27,547 nt of DNA from a virus. The notes under the pieces are model-generated. The model made no database searches and was not told where the DNA came from. It saw only the letters and a program-made list of their open reading frames with translations. This document shows positions 1 through 8,400 of this stretch, in pieces (position 1 is the first letter of the stretch; the number at the start of each line of letters is the position of its first letter). The stretch lies in the IMG/VR virus record IMGVR_UViG_3300020445_000054, positions 1 through 27,547 of that record. One strand, given 5' to 3'. The translations under genes were made by a program, and so were the position numbers.

Positions 1-29
1 AGTATAAGCGGAAAGTTATTAAATACCTT

Positions 30-37
30 TATAAATG
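30..37 (+). promoter_or_regulatory. Possible late-promoter-like box TATAAATG
   Basis: The octamer matches TATAAATA at seven of eight bases. A near-identical box lies at 107-114 and a weaker one (GATAAATG) at 63-70. There is no clear ORF directly after it, so a promoter role is only a possibility. In such AT-rich DNA a one-mismatch match is expected by chance at some frequency. Confidence 0.2.
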
Positions 38-106
38 TATATCTGTGTTTTATTCTTCGAGTGATAAATGTTATTAACTGTGTGATTACTATGTGTTAAT
101 TAGCGT

Positions 107-114
107 TATAAATG
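107..114 (+). promoter_or_regulatory. Possible late-promoter-like box TATAAATG
   Basis: Second TATAAATG copy, one mismatch from the late box. It lies 173 bp before the ATG of the 56-residue ORF at 280, which is far for a dedicated promoter. It could serve that ORF alongside the sigma70-type promoter at 220-248, or be chance. Confidence 0.2.
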
Positions 115-219
115 TGCGGAGTAAGTGTCACCTAAGCGAGCGTAACATGGAGACGAGTTATTGTCAACATACAGGTCACAATATCCTCACAATTATTATA
201 AACAATTCAGAGGCAATCA

Positions 220-248
220 TTGACACCTGACTATCATCATGCTATAAT
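220..248 (+). promoter_or_regulatory. Perfect-consensus sigma70-type promoter
   Basis: TTGACA (220-225) and TATAAT (243-248) are separated by exactly 17 bp, a full match to the bacterial housekeeping sigma consensus. The first gene start downstream is the ATG at 280, preceded by AAGGA at 265-269. This suggests early, host-polymerase transcription of the small His-rich ORF. The TTG of the -35 box is in frame with that ORF but is better read as promoter than as a start codon. The stretch from 228 on resembles the leader of the glycosyltransferase gene (794-845). Confidence 0.75.
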
Positions 249-279
249 ACAGATAATAACACTGAAGGACTGCAATCAC

Positions 280-450
280 ATGTCAGATTCTTATCATCAT
301 GGTATGGAAGATTGGCACTGCTCGATGATACATAGCGAGCACACAGTTACTAACAACAATCATGATGAATTTGATGACCTTGATTATTACCCACGGCATG
401 ATAGATTAGAGGCACTATGTAACAAGCATTATGCATATTACACTCACTAA
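280..450 (+). CDS. Small His/Asp-rich protein, 56 residues
   Basis: I do not recognise the family. The 56-residue product has nine His, eight Asp and two Cys (C14, C47), with acidic/aromatic patches such as EFDDLDYYPRHD near residues 30-41. It shows no signal peptide or membrane segment. The composition would suit metal binding, but no standard metal-site spacing is visible. ATG 280 is chosen because AAGGA ends 10 bases upstream and a consensus sigma70-type promoter ends 31 bases upstream. An in-frame TTG at 220 would place the start inside the -35 box. Likely an early accessory phage gene. The strong promoter and ribosome site support it being real; the function is unknown. Confidence 0.6.
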   Translation: MSDSYHHGMEDWHCSMIHSEHTVTNNNHDEFDDLDYYPRHDRLEALCNKHYAYYTH

Positions 451-572
451 TTAACAGTAATTGGCAGTATGTTCGCCCTTATGTTATATCGTGGTGTGGC
501 GTGATGCGGTTTAAATCGAAGGAACCTTCCCAAGCTATAAACGACCCAGATCGACCTTGAGATATCTCTCTA

Positions 573-668
573 GAAAAAAAATATCCAATATATAAAAACG
601 ACACACAGGTTTCGTTTGAGTGAAAAAAAATACCCATAATATAAAAGTTGCTATTAGGTTTGACCCTG
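573..668 (+). repeat. Imperfect tandem duplication, two ~47-bp units
   Basis: Unit 1 (573-619) and unit 2 (622-668) both begin GAAAAAAAATA, contain an AATATATAAAA/ATAATATAAAA segment and reach AGGTTT at the same offset. Unit 2 encodes the first residues of the 58-residue ORF starting at 620. Unit 1, read in the corresponding frame, gives a similar peptide (KKN..-IK-..RF) but has a TAG directly before it and no start codon. This looks like a partial duplication of a gene start that left a dead copy upstream, with the live ORF beginning at a GTG at the unit boundary. Confidence 0.55.
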
Positions 669-796
669 TAGAAGATCAACTCGTCTTAGATTTGCCTGAG
701 AGCATATGCAACGATCTTGATTGGTATGAGGGTAGTACTATAACTATGTCCGTAGAGAGTGATGGGGTATTCCTCGAAGAAAAAGATGAGGATTGA
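620..796 (+). CDS. Small AbrB/antitoxin-like protein, 58 residues
   Basis: The product has the look of a swapped-hairpin AbrB-type domain: beta strand DQLVLDLPESI (around residues 20-30), then LDWYEGSTITM (33-43), then VESDGVFLEEK. This fits the common pattern 'I-x-LP..i...LGW..Gd.i.......G..l.e'. Such small proteins are frequent in phages and may bind DNA as transition-state-type regulators or antitoxins, but no DNA target is evident. The GTG at 620 is the first possible start, since a TGA precedes it at 617-619; the ribosome site is weak. The stop (794-796) lies inside the -35 box of the next promoter. Family membership is tentative; the reading frame itself looks coding. Confidence 0.6.
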   Translation: MKKNTHNIKVAIRFDPVEDQLVLDLPESICNDLDWYEGSTITMSVESDGVFLEEKDED

Positions 797-821
797 CTAT
801 CATACATAATACTGTTATAAT
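793..821 (+). promoter_or_regulatory. Sigma70-type promoter before the glycosyltransferase gene
   Basis: TTGACT (793-798) and TATAAT (816-821) are spaced by 17 bp, one mismatch from consensus. The ATG at 843 follows 21 bases after the -10 box, so any 5' leader is only about 15 bases. The -35 box overlaps the TGA stop of the preceding 58-residue ORF. The stretch 794-845 resembles 228-282 (shared TGACTATCAT, then ATAATAAC, then TGAAG-AC), as if the same promoter/leader cassette had been used twice. Confidence 0.7.
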
Positions 822-842
822 AACTGAAGTACATTAATCATT

Positions 843-1598
843 ATGGCTAAAGGATTTACTGTAAAGGCGAAAACGCCGAAAAAGTCTGCTGAACCCGAAT
901 GGGACTATGACGCAGCATGGGAGATGTTAAAAGGAAAGGCAATTGTATTCTGTATGCCTGGTCGTGGATGTTCCTTTCAGTTTTTAAAGAGTTTCGTACA
1001 ACTCTGTTTTGATTTGGTACAACATGGTGCAAGTATTCAGATCTCGCAAGACTATTCTAGTATGGTTAACTTCGCTAGATGTAAGTGTCTTGGAGCAAAT
1101 GTATTAAGGGGACCAGAGCAAGTACCCTGGGACGGTAAGTTAAACTACGACTACCAACTATGGATTGATAGTGATATCGTCTATGGAACAGAGAAGTTCT
1201 TACAACTTGTTCTTATGGATAAGGATATTGCTGCTGGTTGGTACATGACAGAAGATGGTCGTACTACTAGTGTTGCTCATTGGTTAGATGAAGGCGACTT
1301 CCGTAATAATGGTGGAGTCATGAATCACGAAACAGGTGAGACAATGACTAAGCGTAAGAAGCCATTTACTGTAGACTACACAGGTTTCGGATGGACATTA
1401 ATTAAGAAGGGTGTATTTGAACATCCAGAGATGAAGTATCCTTGGTTCGCTCCTAAGATGCAAGTCTTTGAATCAGGTGATGTTCAGGATATGTGTGGAG
1501 AAGATGTGAGTTTCTGTCTCGATGCTATAGAAGCAGGATTCGAGATATGGTGCGATCCTCGTGTCAGGGTTGGTCACGAGAAGATGAGAGTCATCTAA
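843..1598 (+). CDS. Glycosyltransferase-like protein (GT-A type)
   Basis: The 251-residue product resembles the GT-A-like glycosyltransferases often found in cyanophages. An N-terminal strand (AIVFCMPGRG, residues 33-42) would start the nucleotide-sugar fold. The metal-binding DxD is D109-S-D111 in YQLWIDSDIVYG. TGFGWTLIKKGVF (180-192) and GEDVSFCLDAIEAGF (219-233), then H245 near the C terminus, fit the acceptor-side acid and metal-ligating His of GT-A enzymes. Sugar donor and acceptor cannot be read from the sequence; glycosylation of virion proteins, host surface or phage DNA is possible. It sits just before the late baseplate operon but has its own sigma70-type promoter. No signal peptide, so likely cytoplasmic. 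Length is complete, with no frame damage. Confidence 0.75.
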   Translation: MAKGFTVKAKTPKKSAEPEWDYDAAWEMLKGKAIVFCMPGRGCSFQFLKSFVQLCFDLVQHGASIQISQDYSSMVNFARCKCLGANVLRGPEQVPWDGKLNYDYQLWIDSDIVYGTEKFLQLVLMDKDIAAGWYMTEDGRTTSVAHWLDEGDFRNNGGVMNHETGETMTKRKKPFTVDYTGFGWTLIKKGVFEHPEMKYPWFAPKMQVFESGDVQDMCGEDVSFCLDAIEAGFEIWCDPRVRVGHEKMRVI

Positions 1599-1766
1599 AT
1601 GTCAAAGACAGTTTACACAATCTATATCAAGGGCGTTGAGAAACACTCCGATATAAGTGAAACTGATTTTTTGGATCTAATGGGGGATTATGCTCAGGAA
1701 TTCTATGAGTGTGGTTCCCCAGATCCGTCTACAATATCATACACTATGAAGGGATTAAATGGCTAA
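1599..1766 (+). CDS. Small hypothetical protein, 55 residues
   Basis: This ORF begins MSKTVYTIYIKGVEKHSDI and ends TISYTMKGLNG. Its ATG directly follows the TAA of the glycosyltransferase gene with no spacer, and its end overlaps the next gene by eight bases, which points to translational coupling. The product is acidic in the middle (SETDFLDLMGDYAQEFYE) and hydrophilic, with no membrane segment. I do not recognise the family. The tight packing on both sides, and codon use like its neighbours, are the main reasons to call it. Confidence 0.6.
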   Translation: MSKTVYTIYIKGVEKHSDISETDFLDLMGDYAQEFYECGSPDPSTISYTMKGLNG

Positions 1767-1902
1767 AGTATACACATCATTGTCTGGTAGTTTTATTGAA
1801 TCTAAACCCAAGAAGACTCGACAAGGACAAGGAAAGAACTCAAAATTTTCTAGCACCGCCCGAAACGCTGCTCGGAAACAGTATAAGGGGCAGGGCAAAT
1901 GA
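1759..1902 (+). CDS. Small basic protein, 47 residues
   Basis: The product starts MAKVYTSLSGSF and ends ARKQYKGQGK. It is strongly basic, rich in Lys, Arg, Gln and Gly, with KPKKTRQGQGKNSK at residues 16-29. I recall similar short basic proteins near gene 25 in marine T4-like phages, but their role is not established to my knowledge. Nucleic-acid or virion binding would fit the charge. It overlaps the previous gene by eight bases and the next by four (ATGA), so translation of the three is probably linked. Confidence 0.7.
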   Translation: MAKVYTSLSGSFIESKPKKTRQGQGKNSKFSSTARNAARKQYKGQGK

Positions 1903-2180
1903 GTCGTAAATTAGAGTTAATTAGTGATAACACTAAATGGGAAGACTATGCTCTCTCTGCATTAGACGATGCTATCTTTGATGTGATCAATTCGGAAGCA
2001 TCTGAATACGACATATACAATACTATAATGAATAGTATTAGAGATAGGGGTAGGTATCATGAAGGTGCTTCTAGTAGATGCCAAAAGGTACTCAATATGC
2101 TAGAAGGAGAGCCTTTTAAAAACGATCCAATAGCGGGAAAAGTGGATATGGGTGGACCTTATAATGACGAGTCTGCTTAA
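1899..2180 (+). CDS. Hypothetical acidic protein, 93 residues
   Basis: The ATG overlaps the previous stop codon (ATGA, 1899-1902), a typical coupling arrangement. The sequence is mostly helical in character: WEDYALSALDDAIFDVINSEASEYDIYNTIMNSIRDR covers residues 14-50 in pieces, followed by a Cys-containing segment (SSRCQKVLNML) and a Gly/Asp/Pro-rich tail. No signal peptide, membrane segment or known motif is visible. It is the last gene before the late promoter at 2186, so it probably belongs to the upstream transcription unit. Function unknown. Confidence 0.7.
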   Translation: MSRKLELISDNTKWEDYALSALDDAIFDVINSEASEYDIYNTIMNSIRDRGRYHEGASSRCQKVLNMLEGEPFKNDPIAGKVDMGGPYNDESA

Positions 2181-2185
2181 TCGGG

Positions 2186-2193
2186 TATAAATA
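2186..2193 (+). promoter_or_regulatory. T4-type late promoter (TATAAATA) for the baseplate operon
   Basis: A perfect TATAAATA octamer lies in the 36-bp gap between the 93-residue ORF and gp25, with 23 bases between the box and the gp25 ATG. In T4-like phages this box is recognised by the late sigma factor gp55 and stands alone with no -35 element. The placement before gene 25 strongly supports the call. Confidence 0.8.
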
Positions 2194-2216
2194 ATCTCGA
2201 TACCTAGAGCCAATGT

Positions 2217-2615
2217 ATGGCTGAGTCGAATTCCAAAGCATTTAAAGACATAGATCTTTCTTTCTTGCCACACCCTGTTTCTGGAGATGTGAGAGTCCTT
2301 AAGAATGAGGATGCGATAAAGAGAGCTGTAAGGAATTTGATTCAGACCATAGGTGGCGAAAGACCATTCTCGTCTAATCTTGGTACAGATGTGACTAGAT
2401 CACTATTTGATTTTGTTGATTATGGTACTGCAAGTGTCATAACTCAGCAAATTTTTGATGTTTTAAAGGGGTTTGAAGGTCGGATTGATAATACTGCAGT
2501 GAAGGTTGAACCTAGACCCAACGAAAACACATTTGAAGTGTTTATTACATACGATATTATAGGTCAAGACTTCCCAAGTCAAGAATTTGACTTTATGTTG
2601 GAATCATCTAGGTAA
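2217..2615 (+). CDS. 25: Baseplate wedge subunit gp25
   Basis: The 132-residue product is the same length as T4 gp25. It has the GPW/gp25-family signature GGERPFSSNLG at residues 46-56, preceded by a helix (EDAIKRAVRNLIQTI). The C-terminal half is a beta region ending FDFMLESS. In T4 the protein sits with gp6 and gp53 at the inner baseplate and helps trigger sheath assembly; a structurally related protein occurs in type VI secretion baseplates. Transcription should start at the late box at 2186-2193. The gap to gp6 is five bases. Confidence 0.95.
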   Translation: MAESNSKAFKDIDLSFLPHPVSGDVRVLKNEDAIKRAVRNLIQTIGGERPFSSNLGTDVTRSLFDFVDYGTASVITQQIFDVLKGFEGRIDNTAVKVEPRPNENTFEVFITYDIIGQDFPSQEFDFMLESSR

Positions 2616-2620
2616 TAAGA

Positions 2621-4540
2621 ATGCCATTCACCAAATTTACTAATTTAAATTTTAATGAAATCAAGGAATCTGTTAAAGATTACCTAAGAGCTAACTCTGA
2701 TTTCAAAGATTATGACTTTGAAGGGTCGAATATGTCGATTATTGTCGATATATTAGCGTATAATTCGTATATAACGGCGTTTAATACCAATATGGTTGCT
2801 AATGAGTCCTTTCTGGATTCAGCGACACTCCGAGAGAATGTAGTTTCCTTAGCAAGGAATATAGGATATGTACCCAGATCACGAAAATGTGCTCAAGCAG
2901 TAGTTAATTTTGATTATAAATTCACTGGAAATAGTAATACGGTCACTTTAAAGCAAGGTTTAGCGTTAGTTGGTGCTGTAAATAATACAAGTTATGTTTT
3001 TTCTGTCCCAGAAGATGTAACTGTTAATAGTCCTTTAGATGCTGGAGGCATAAGTGGAAATAATTCACCTAGAACAGCATCATTTTCTGGTTTAAATGTC
3101 TATCAAGGTACACTTTTAACTAAAAAGTTTACTGTAAATGGTAGTTCTGACCAAAGATTCGTTCTTGAGAACTCATTTGTCGATTTAGACACTCTCAGAG
3201 TTACTGTTAAGAAGTCTGGATCCTCTGCAGGACTAGCATTTTCAAGAATTGACAATATTATTGATGTAACTTCTGTGTCAAATGTGTATTTGGTACAAGA
3301 AGTTAAGAATGAGACCTATGAATTGCTCTTTGGAGATGGTCTTTTTGGTAAAAAACTTGAACTTGGCGATGAAATTAATATATCTTACATAGTAACAGAT
3401 GGAAAAGAGGGGAATGAAGGAAAATTCTTCAGTTTCTCAGGAAATATTGTAGATGATGCTGGAAATTCTCTTTCAGCGACCAATTTAGTAACAATAACTG
3501 CTACTCAAACCGCTAGGAATGGGTCGGATATTGAACAAATTGACTCTATTCGGTATTTTGCCCCTAGAATGTATTCCGCACAGAACAGGGCGGTTACACC
3601 TAGGGATTATGAGGCTATTATACAGTCTGTTTATCCAAATACGGAGTCCGTTTCCGTAGTTGGTGGTGAGGAATTGGATCCACCTGAATTTGGAACGGTT
3701 GTTTTAAGCATAAAACCTAAAAATGGTACATTTCTATCTGACTTTACCAAGCAGAACATCCTAAATGATCTTAAACAGTATGCAATTGCAGGTATTAACC
3801 AAAGAATTGAAGATTTAAAGATTCTATATGTAGAATTAGACAGTTATGTCTACTACAATAACAGTATTATTGATGATAAAGACCAACTTAAAGCAGAAGT
3901 TACTACTTCTCTTACAGAGTATGGAAAATCTGCTAATTTGAATGCATTTGGAGGTAGATTTAAGTATTCTGAGAGTCAACGAATTGTTGATGAGACAGAT
4001 CCTGCAATTACTTCCAATATTACACGAGTTACTATTCGTAGAGACCTAAAAGCACTCTTAAATCAGTCTGCTCAGTATGAATTATGCTTTGGTAACCAAT
4101 TTAACATCAAAACTGGTGGTGGAACTATTAAATCTACTGGATTTAGCATTACCGATATTGATGGTGAGGTATATTTGACAGATATACCAAGAGGGGATGG
4201 TCGATATGGTGATATTGCCATATTTAAACCTGCTGCTTCTGCTGAAGATGATGCAGTTGTTGTTGTTAAGTCTGCAGGTACTGTAGATTATATAAAAGGT
4301 GAAATTATACTCAATACTGTTAATATCTCATCAACAGTTAAGACAAATGATGTAGTTGAAATACAAGCATACCCCGAATCTAATGATATTATCGGATTAA
4401 AGGACATCTACCTAAGTTTAGACATGTCAAATACTACGATAAATATCGTCAGAGACACTATATCTTCTGGTCAGCAAATCTCTGGCATTGGATATAAAGT
4501 CACCTCTAGTTACTCTAACGGATCGCTAATTAGACAGTAG
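2621..4540 (+). CDS. 6: Baseplate wedge subunit gp6 (baseplate J-like)
   Basis: The 639-residue length is close to T4 gp6 (about 660). The N-terminal helical part (IVDILAYNSYITAFNTNM, around residues 45-62, then ATLRENVVSLARNIGYVPRS) is typical of gp6 homologues. LFGDGLFGKKLELGD near 235 and the block FAPRMYSAQNRAVTPRDYEAI, followed by a GGEELDPPEFG loop (about residues 313-355), are strong gp6/baseplate-J markers. In the T4 baseplate, gp6 dimers link neighbouring wedges into a continuous ring. The gene is complete, sits five bases after gp25, and ends one base before the giant gene, consistent with one late operon. Confidence 0.93.
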   Translation: MPFTKFTNLNFNEIKESVKDYLRANSDFKDYDFEGSNMSIIVDILAYNSYITAFNTNMVANESFLDSATLRENVVSLARNIGYVPRSRKCAQAVVNFDYKFTGNSNTVTLKQGLALVGAVNNTSYVFSVPEDVTVNSPLDAGGISGNNSPRTASFSGLNVYQGTLLTKKFTVNGSSDQRFVLENSFVDLDTLRVTVKKSGSSAGLAFSRIDNIIDVTSVSNVYLVQEVKNETYELLFGDGLFGKKLELGDEINISYIVTDGKEGNEGKFFSFSGNIVDDAGNSLSATNLVTITATQTARNGSDIEQIDSIRYFAPRMYSAQNRAVTPRDYEAIIQSVYPNTESVSVVGGEELDPPEFGTVVLSIKPKNGTFLSDFTKQNILNDLKQYAIAGINQRIEDLKILYVELDSYVYYNNSIIDDKDQLKAEVTTSLTEYGKSANLNAFGGRFKYSESQRIVDETDPAITSNITRVTIRRDLKALLNQSAQYELCFGNQFNIKTGGGTIKSTGFSITDIDGEVYLTDIPRGDGRYGDIAIFKPAASAEDDAVVVVKSAGTVDYIKGEIILNTVNISSTVKTNDVVEIQAYPESNDIIGLKDIYLSLDMSNTTINIVRDTISSGQQISGIGYKVTSSYSNGSLIRQ

Positions 4541-4541
4541 A

Positions 4542-5430
4542 ATGATCGAAACATATTCTCCCTTAAGTCCTAGGGTAAAAACTTATCAGGTCGTTAGCGA
4601 ACTAATACCTGAATTTGCTAAATCAGAGAATCCTCTGTTTTCCAAATTCCTAGAGCAGTATTATATCTCTCAAGACTTCCAAGGTGGACCTGCAGATATT
4701 GCGGAGAATATTGATGCGTATATTAAGGTAGATAATTTAACTACTGATGTAATAAGAGGCACAACTACTCTTATTGGTGATATTTTATCAACAGATACTA
4801 CTATCACTGTTGATAGTACTGATGGATATCCACAAAAACACGGTCTTTTTAAGATTGATAATGAGATTTGCGGATATACTGGTATAACCACTAATAGTTT
4901 TACTGGTGTTTGGCGTGGTTTTAGTGGAATTTCCACATTTACCAAACAAAATGATCCTTCTGCCCTAAATTGGGAACAAACCGTTGCAGAATCTCATACA
5001 ACTGGTGCAAGTGTAGTTAATCTTAGTTCTTTATTCTTAAAAGAATTTTATAAGAATTTGAAAGCAATGTACACTCCAGGATTGGAGGGTGTAACGCTTT
5101 CACCTCAGTTGGATGTCAATAATTTCATAAAAGAAGCAAGAAGTTTATATGAAGCAAAAGGAACTCGTGCATCCTTTAAAATTCTATTCAAAGCACTGTT
5201 TGGAGTTGACCCAAAGATCAACGATCTTGAGAAATACCTAATTAAACCATCTTTTGCCAATTATTTGCGTAGAAGAACGGTTTCTGTGCAATTAATATCG
5301 GGTGATCCCTCGAAATTAGTTGGTCAGACTCTTTTTCAGGATAACGATCCAACAAACCCTCAATTTAACGAAGCTTCTGGTCCTATTTCCGAAGTATCCA
5401 ATATTAGAGACGATTATTACAAACTTTCGC
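4542..5430 (+). other. gp7-like N-terminal wedge module of the giant protein
   Basis: Residues 1-296. After LFSKFLEQYY comes a compact beta domain with GLFKIDNEICGYTGI and GVWRGFSGIST (about 102-130), a pattern seen in many phage tail proteins. Then a helical stretch leads into EARSLYEAKGTRASFKILF (about 198-216) and KLVGQTLFQ (about 259-267). The KGT-ASFK-LFK core is my main reason for calling the protein a gp7 homologue rather than an unrelated fibre. Confidence 0.65.
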
Positions 5431-8400
5431 TATTTACGGGATTTGAAGAACGAGGTTTGACTGATGGTACTTTCATAGTACCTGGAAGAAGTAATAATAT
5501 TGGAAAAATTGGAATTGGTGCGTCTGTTATTACTGTAGACTCTACAATTGGTTTTTCTAGCATTGGTAATATTAAAGTTGGTGAAATTGGAACATCATTT
5601 TACCAAACATTCACTTATGGATCTAAAAGTATCAATCAATTCTTTGATGTTACTCCTTCAGTAAGTATCGAAATTCCAAGTAATAGTACAGTATCTACTT
5701 TTAATGTTGTTCATGGTTTTGAGGACGGAGATTCTAACAAAAAGGTAGAAATGCGTCTAACTGGCGTACTTGCTGATTTTGTTACTAGTAGATCTCTCCG
5801 CAACCTTAAATCTACTTCAGATATTAAGGTTAAGAACTTAGGAAGGTATATTTCAAACCCTAACATCAATAAGACTTATGATGAGGTCTTTTTCAATAGT
5901 TGGATCTATAATACATCCTCTAGATACCAAATAGAAAATTGGGGTGGATCTAATTTCACTCTTGTTGGTAATATTGAGAAAAGTAGTCTTAAAACTGGTG
6001 ATAGAATTGAAATTTTGCGTAGAAATAGTGAAGTTGTTGCTGCACCTTCTCTAATTGTTGCATCAGTCAACGCAAGTGCTAAATCTATCAGTTTAGATGG
6101 TACTATTCCTGCTCTTGATACAAGTTTGGATTATGATATCCGAAGACTGCAAGATAAAGTAAAATCATCAATTGTACCAGTTAAAGGTGGACAAGAACAG
6201 TTATTAACTGATATTAATAATGCATATATTGTTGATGAGTCTAAATCTGAATCAGGAAAGAGGGAAGCGTATGTTGCTTCTAGTTCTCTTCCCAGTTATA
6301 CTATTAAAGCAGATAGAATACATGCAGTTTTAAATAATCCTTCTCTTGGTGGGGGAAACTGGGCTGGATATAATAGCGTAGAGAACAAATATAGTATTAT
6401 TTCTTTTGCAACTGATGTTCCATTTGAAACTGGAGATGAAGTAATATATGCTCCAGATCCAGGAACTGAGGTTATTGGTGGATTATCTTCACCAAGTTAC
6501 TTTGTAGAAGTTCTAGGTAGTCCTAACCAGATCAAATTATACGCATCTCGCTCATTTATTAAAGCAAATCTACCAACATATTTTACTGCTCCTTCTTCAA
6601 GTACAGGTAGACATGACTTTATTCTTGCAACTCAAGGAACTAGAAATATCTTCCCTGCAAGACCAATAAAGAGGTTTATTCTAGAGCAACAACTTAAGAG
6701 TGGTAAAGAAGGTCAAACTACCTCTGAAGTTACCGTAGATGGCAATACTGCAATGCTTATTAATGGTATTGAGGTATTAAACTATAAAGGTGCTGATCAG
6801 ATATTCTATGGACCTGTAGATAACTTAAATGTTATCAATAGTGGTATATTATATGATGTTCAAGCAGCTCCAAACATTACTATTACTGATGCTGCGGTAA
6901 GTGTTGCAAATACTGCTGGAGCAGTTCCAGTTTTAAGTGGAATTGTATCGAGTATTGTTATCGATCCATCTGATTATGACCTTGATAAAGTCATTAGTGT
7001 TGAGATATATGGTGGTAATGGAAGTGGTGCTGTAGGTAGAGCACTAATTGAAGAACGATTTAGACAAGTATATTTTAATGGTATTAGTACTAATCTCGGT
7101 GGAGATGTTAGTGCAACTTACAATACATTCAATTTAGATAAAGATCATAATTTCTTAACTGGAGATAGGATAGTATACAATAATAATGGTGGATCTAATA
7201 TTGGTATTGCTACAACTGGATCTTCTTCTGATTCATTAACATTATTCAGTGGTCAGGATTATTATATAAATGTTTGGAATTCTAAGGTCTTTTCTCTTCA
7301 TAATAAGAAGAGTGATGCAGTTATTGGTATTAATACAATATTAATTGATGAAAATGCTGCTCAATCTAATGCAGGTCTTCATATTTTCCGTACTTTTGAC
7401 AAAAACCGCACAATTAGTAGAGTTGCTGTAGAAGAAATAGGATCAAATTACTCAAATAGAAATTTATTTGTTAAATCCGTCGGAATTAATACTTTTAATG
7501 ATTCTATTGAATTTATTAATCATGGATTGACCGATGGAGATGTATTGGAGTATGATAATAATGTAAATCCGATTATAACAGGTCTTAGTACAACAAAACA
7601 GTATCAAGTACTAAAGATAGACAAAGATAAGTTCAGACTTGCGGAAGCAGGAAATAAAGGTGATCGTGAACCGACTGAAACCAATTATATCAATCGTCAA
7701 AATATATTTTTAGATTCTACTGGTATTGGCACAGGATATCATCATTTCAAATATCCACCAATCGTATGTAAGGTTAAAGTATTAACTAAAGATCAGCAAG
7801 AACGAGAACTTACTGCAACTCCAGTTGTTAGGGGTAACATTAAAGAGATTTTAATGTATGAGCAGGGTGCAAACTACGGATCTACAATTTTAAACTTCCC
7901 AAATCCACCAATTATTAATATTCCTTTTGGTAGATTGGGGCAAATTGGTCTTATTATCTCAAATGGAACAATTACTGATGCTTATGTTGCTAATGGAGGA
8001 AGTGGTTATGTAGGACCACCTGATCTTAATGTAGTTAGTGCAGCAACAACATCGACTGGTGCAATTTTAAGATCTATTGTTAATGATGCTGGAAAGATTA
8101 CGGATGTGAAGGTCATATCTGGTGGTGTTGGATATGCAGATACTAATACTAGTGTTAATGTCGTACCTGTTGGTTCTGAGTTTAGGGCAGAAGCGTCTGT
8201 AAGACCTCTTACTGTTAATAAGGCATATCGCTTAGATCAGTCTGAAATGGACTATCTACAACCCATTGGAGAGGGTTTAGCAGTTAATGTTGTTGGATAT
8301 GGTAATTCTGTTAGGTCATTCTTTGGAGATGATGGATCTGGACATTCTCCTATAATTGGATGGGCATATGACGGAAATCCAGTATATGGACCTTATGGAT

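Larger units (their letters stand above)
1..219. other. Left-edge stretch with no supported gene
   Basis: I see no convincing gene here. Two forward frames are open from the left edge (to stops at 75-77 and 97-99) and could be the tail of an upstream gene, but nothing in their composition is recognisable. The notable content is three copies of ATAAATGT (31-38, 64-71, 108-115). Two of them read TATAAATG, one base from the T4-type late box TATAAATA found twice elsewhere in the window. The stretch ends at a sigma70-type promoter beginning at 220. Confidence 0.5.

Noticed and set aside
147-230. 27-codon ORF starting ATG 147
   Set aside because: Too short, no ribosome site, and its stop lies in the promoter spacer at 228-230.
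220-279. TTG start extending the His-rich ORF to 76 residues
   Set aside because: The TTG is part of a perfect -35 box and lies upstream of the -10 box, so it would not be in the transcript; ATG 280 has a good ribosome site.
559-568. GAGATATCTC palindrome
   Set aside because: A 10-bp perfect palindrome in AT-rich DNA with no second copy nearby or T-run; not enough for an operator or terminator.
451-619. Possible rho-independent terminator after the His-rich ORF
   Set aside because: Only very short stems (such as AAGG/CCTT near 520-532) are present and none is followed by a T-run.
479-679. Minus-strand 66-residue ORF
   Set aside because: It covers the direct repeat and the start of the plus-strand AbrB-like ORF, has no recognisable motif, and every supported gene in the window is on the plus strand.
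1709-1909. Plus-strand 66-residue ORF in another frame
   Set aside because: It overlaps the 47-residue basic gene and the end of the 55-residue gene, both of which fit the coupled start/stop arrangement better.
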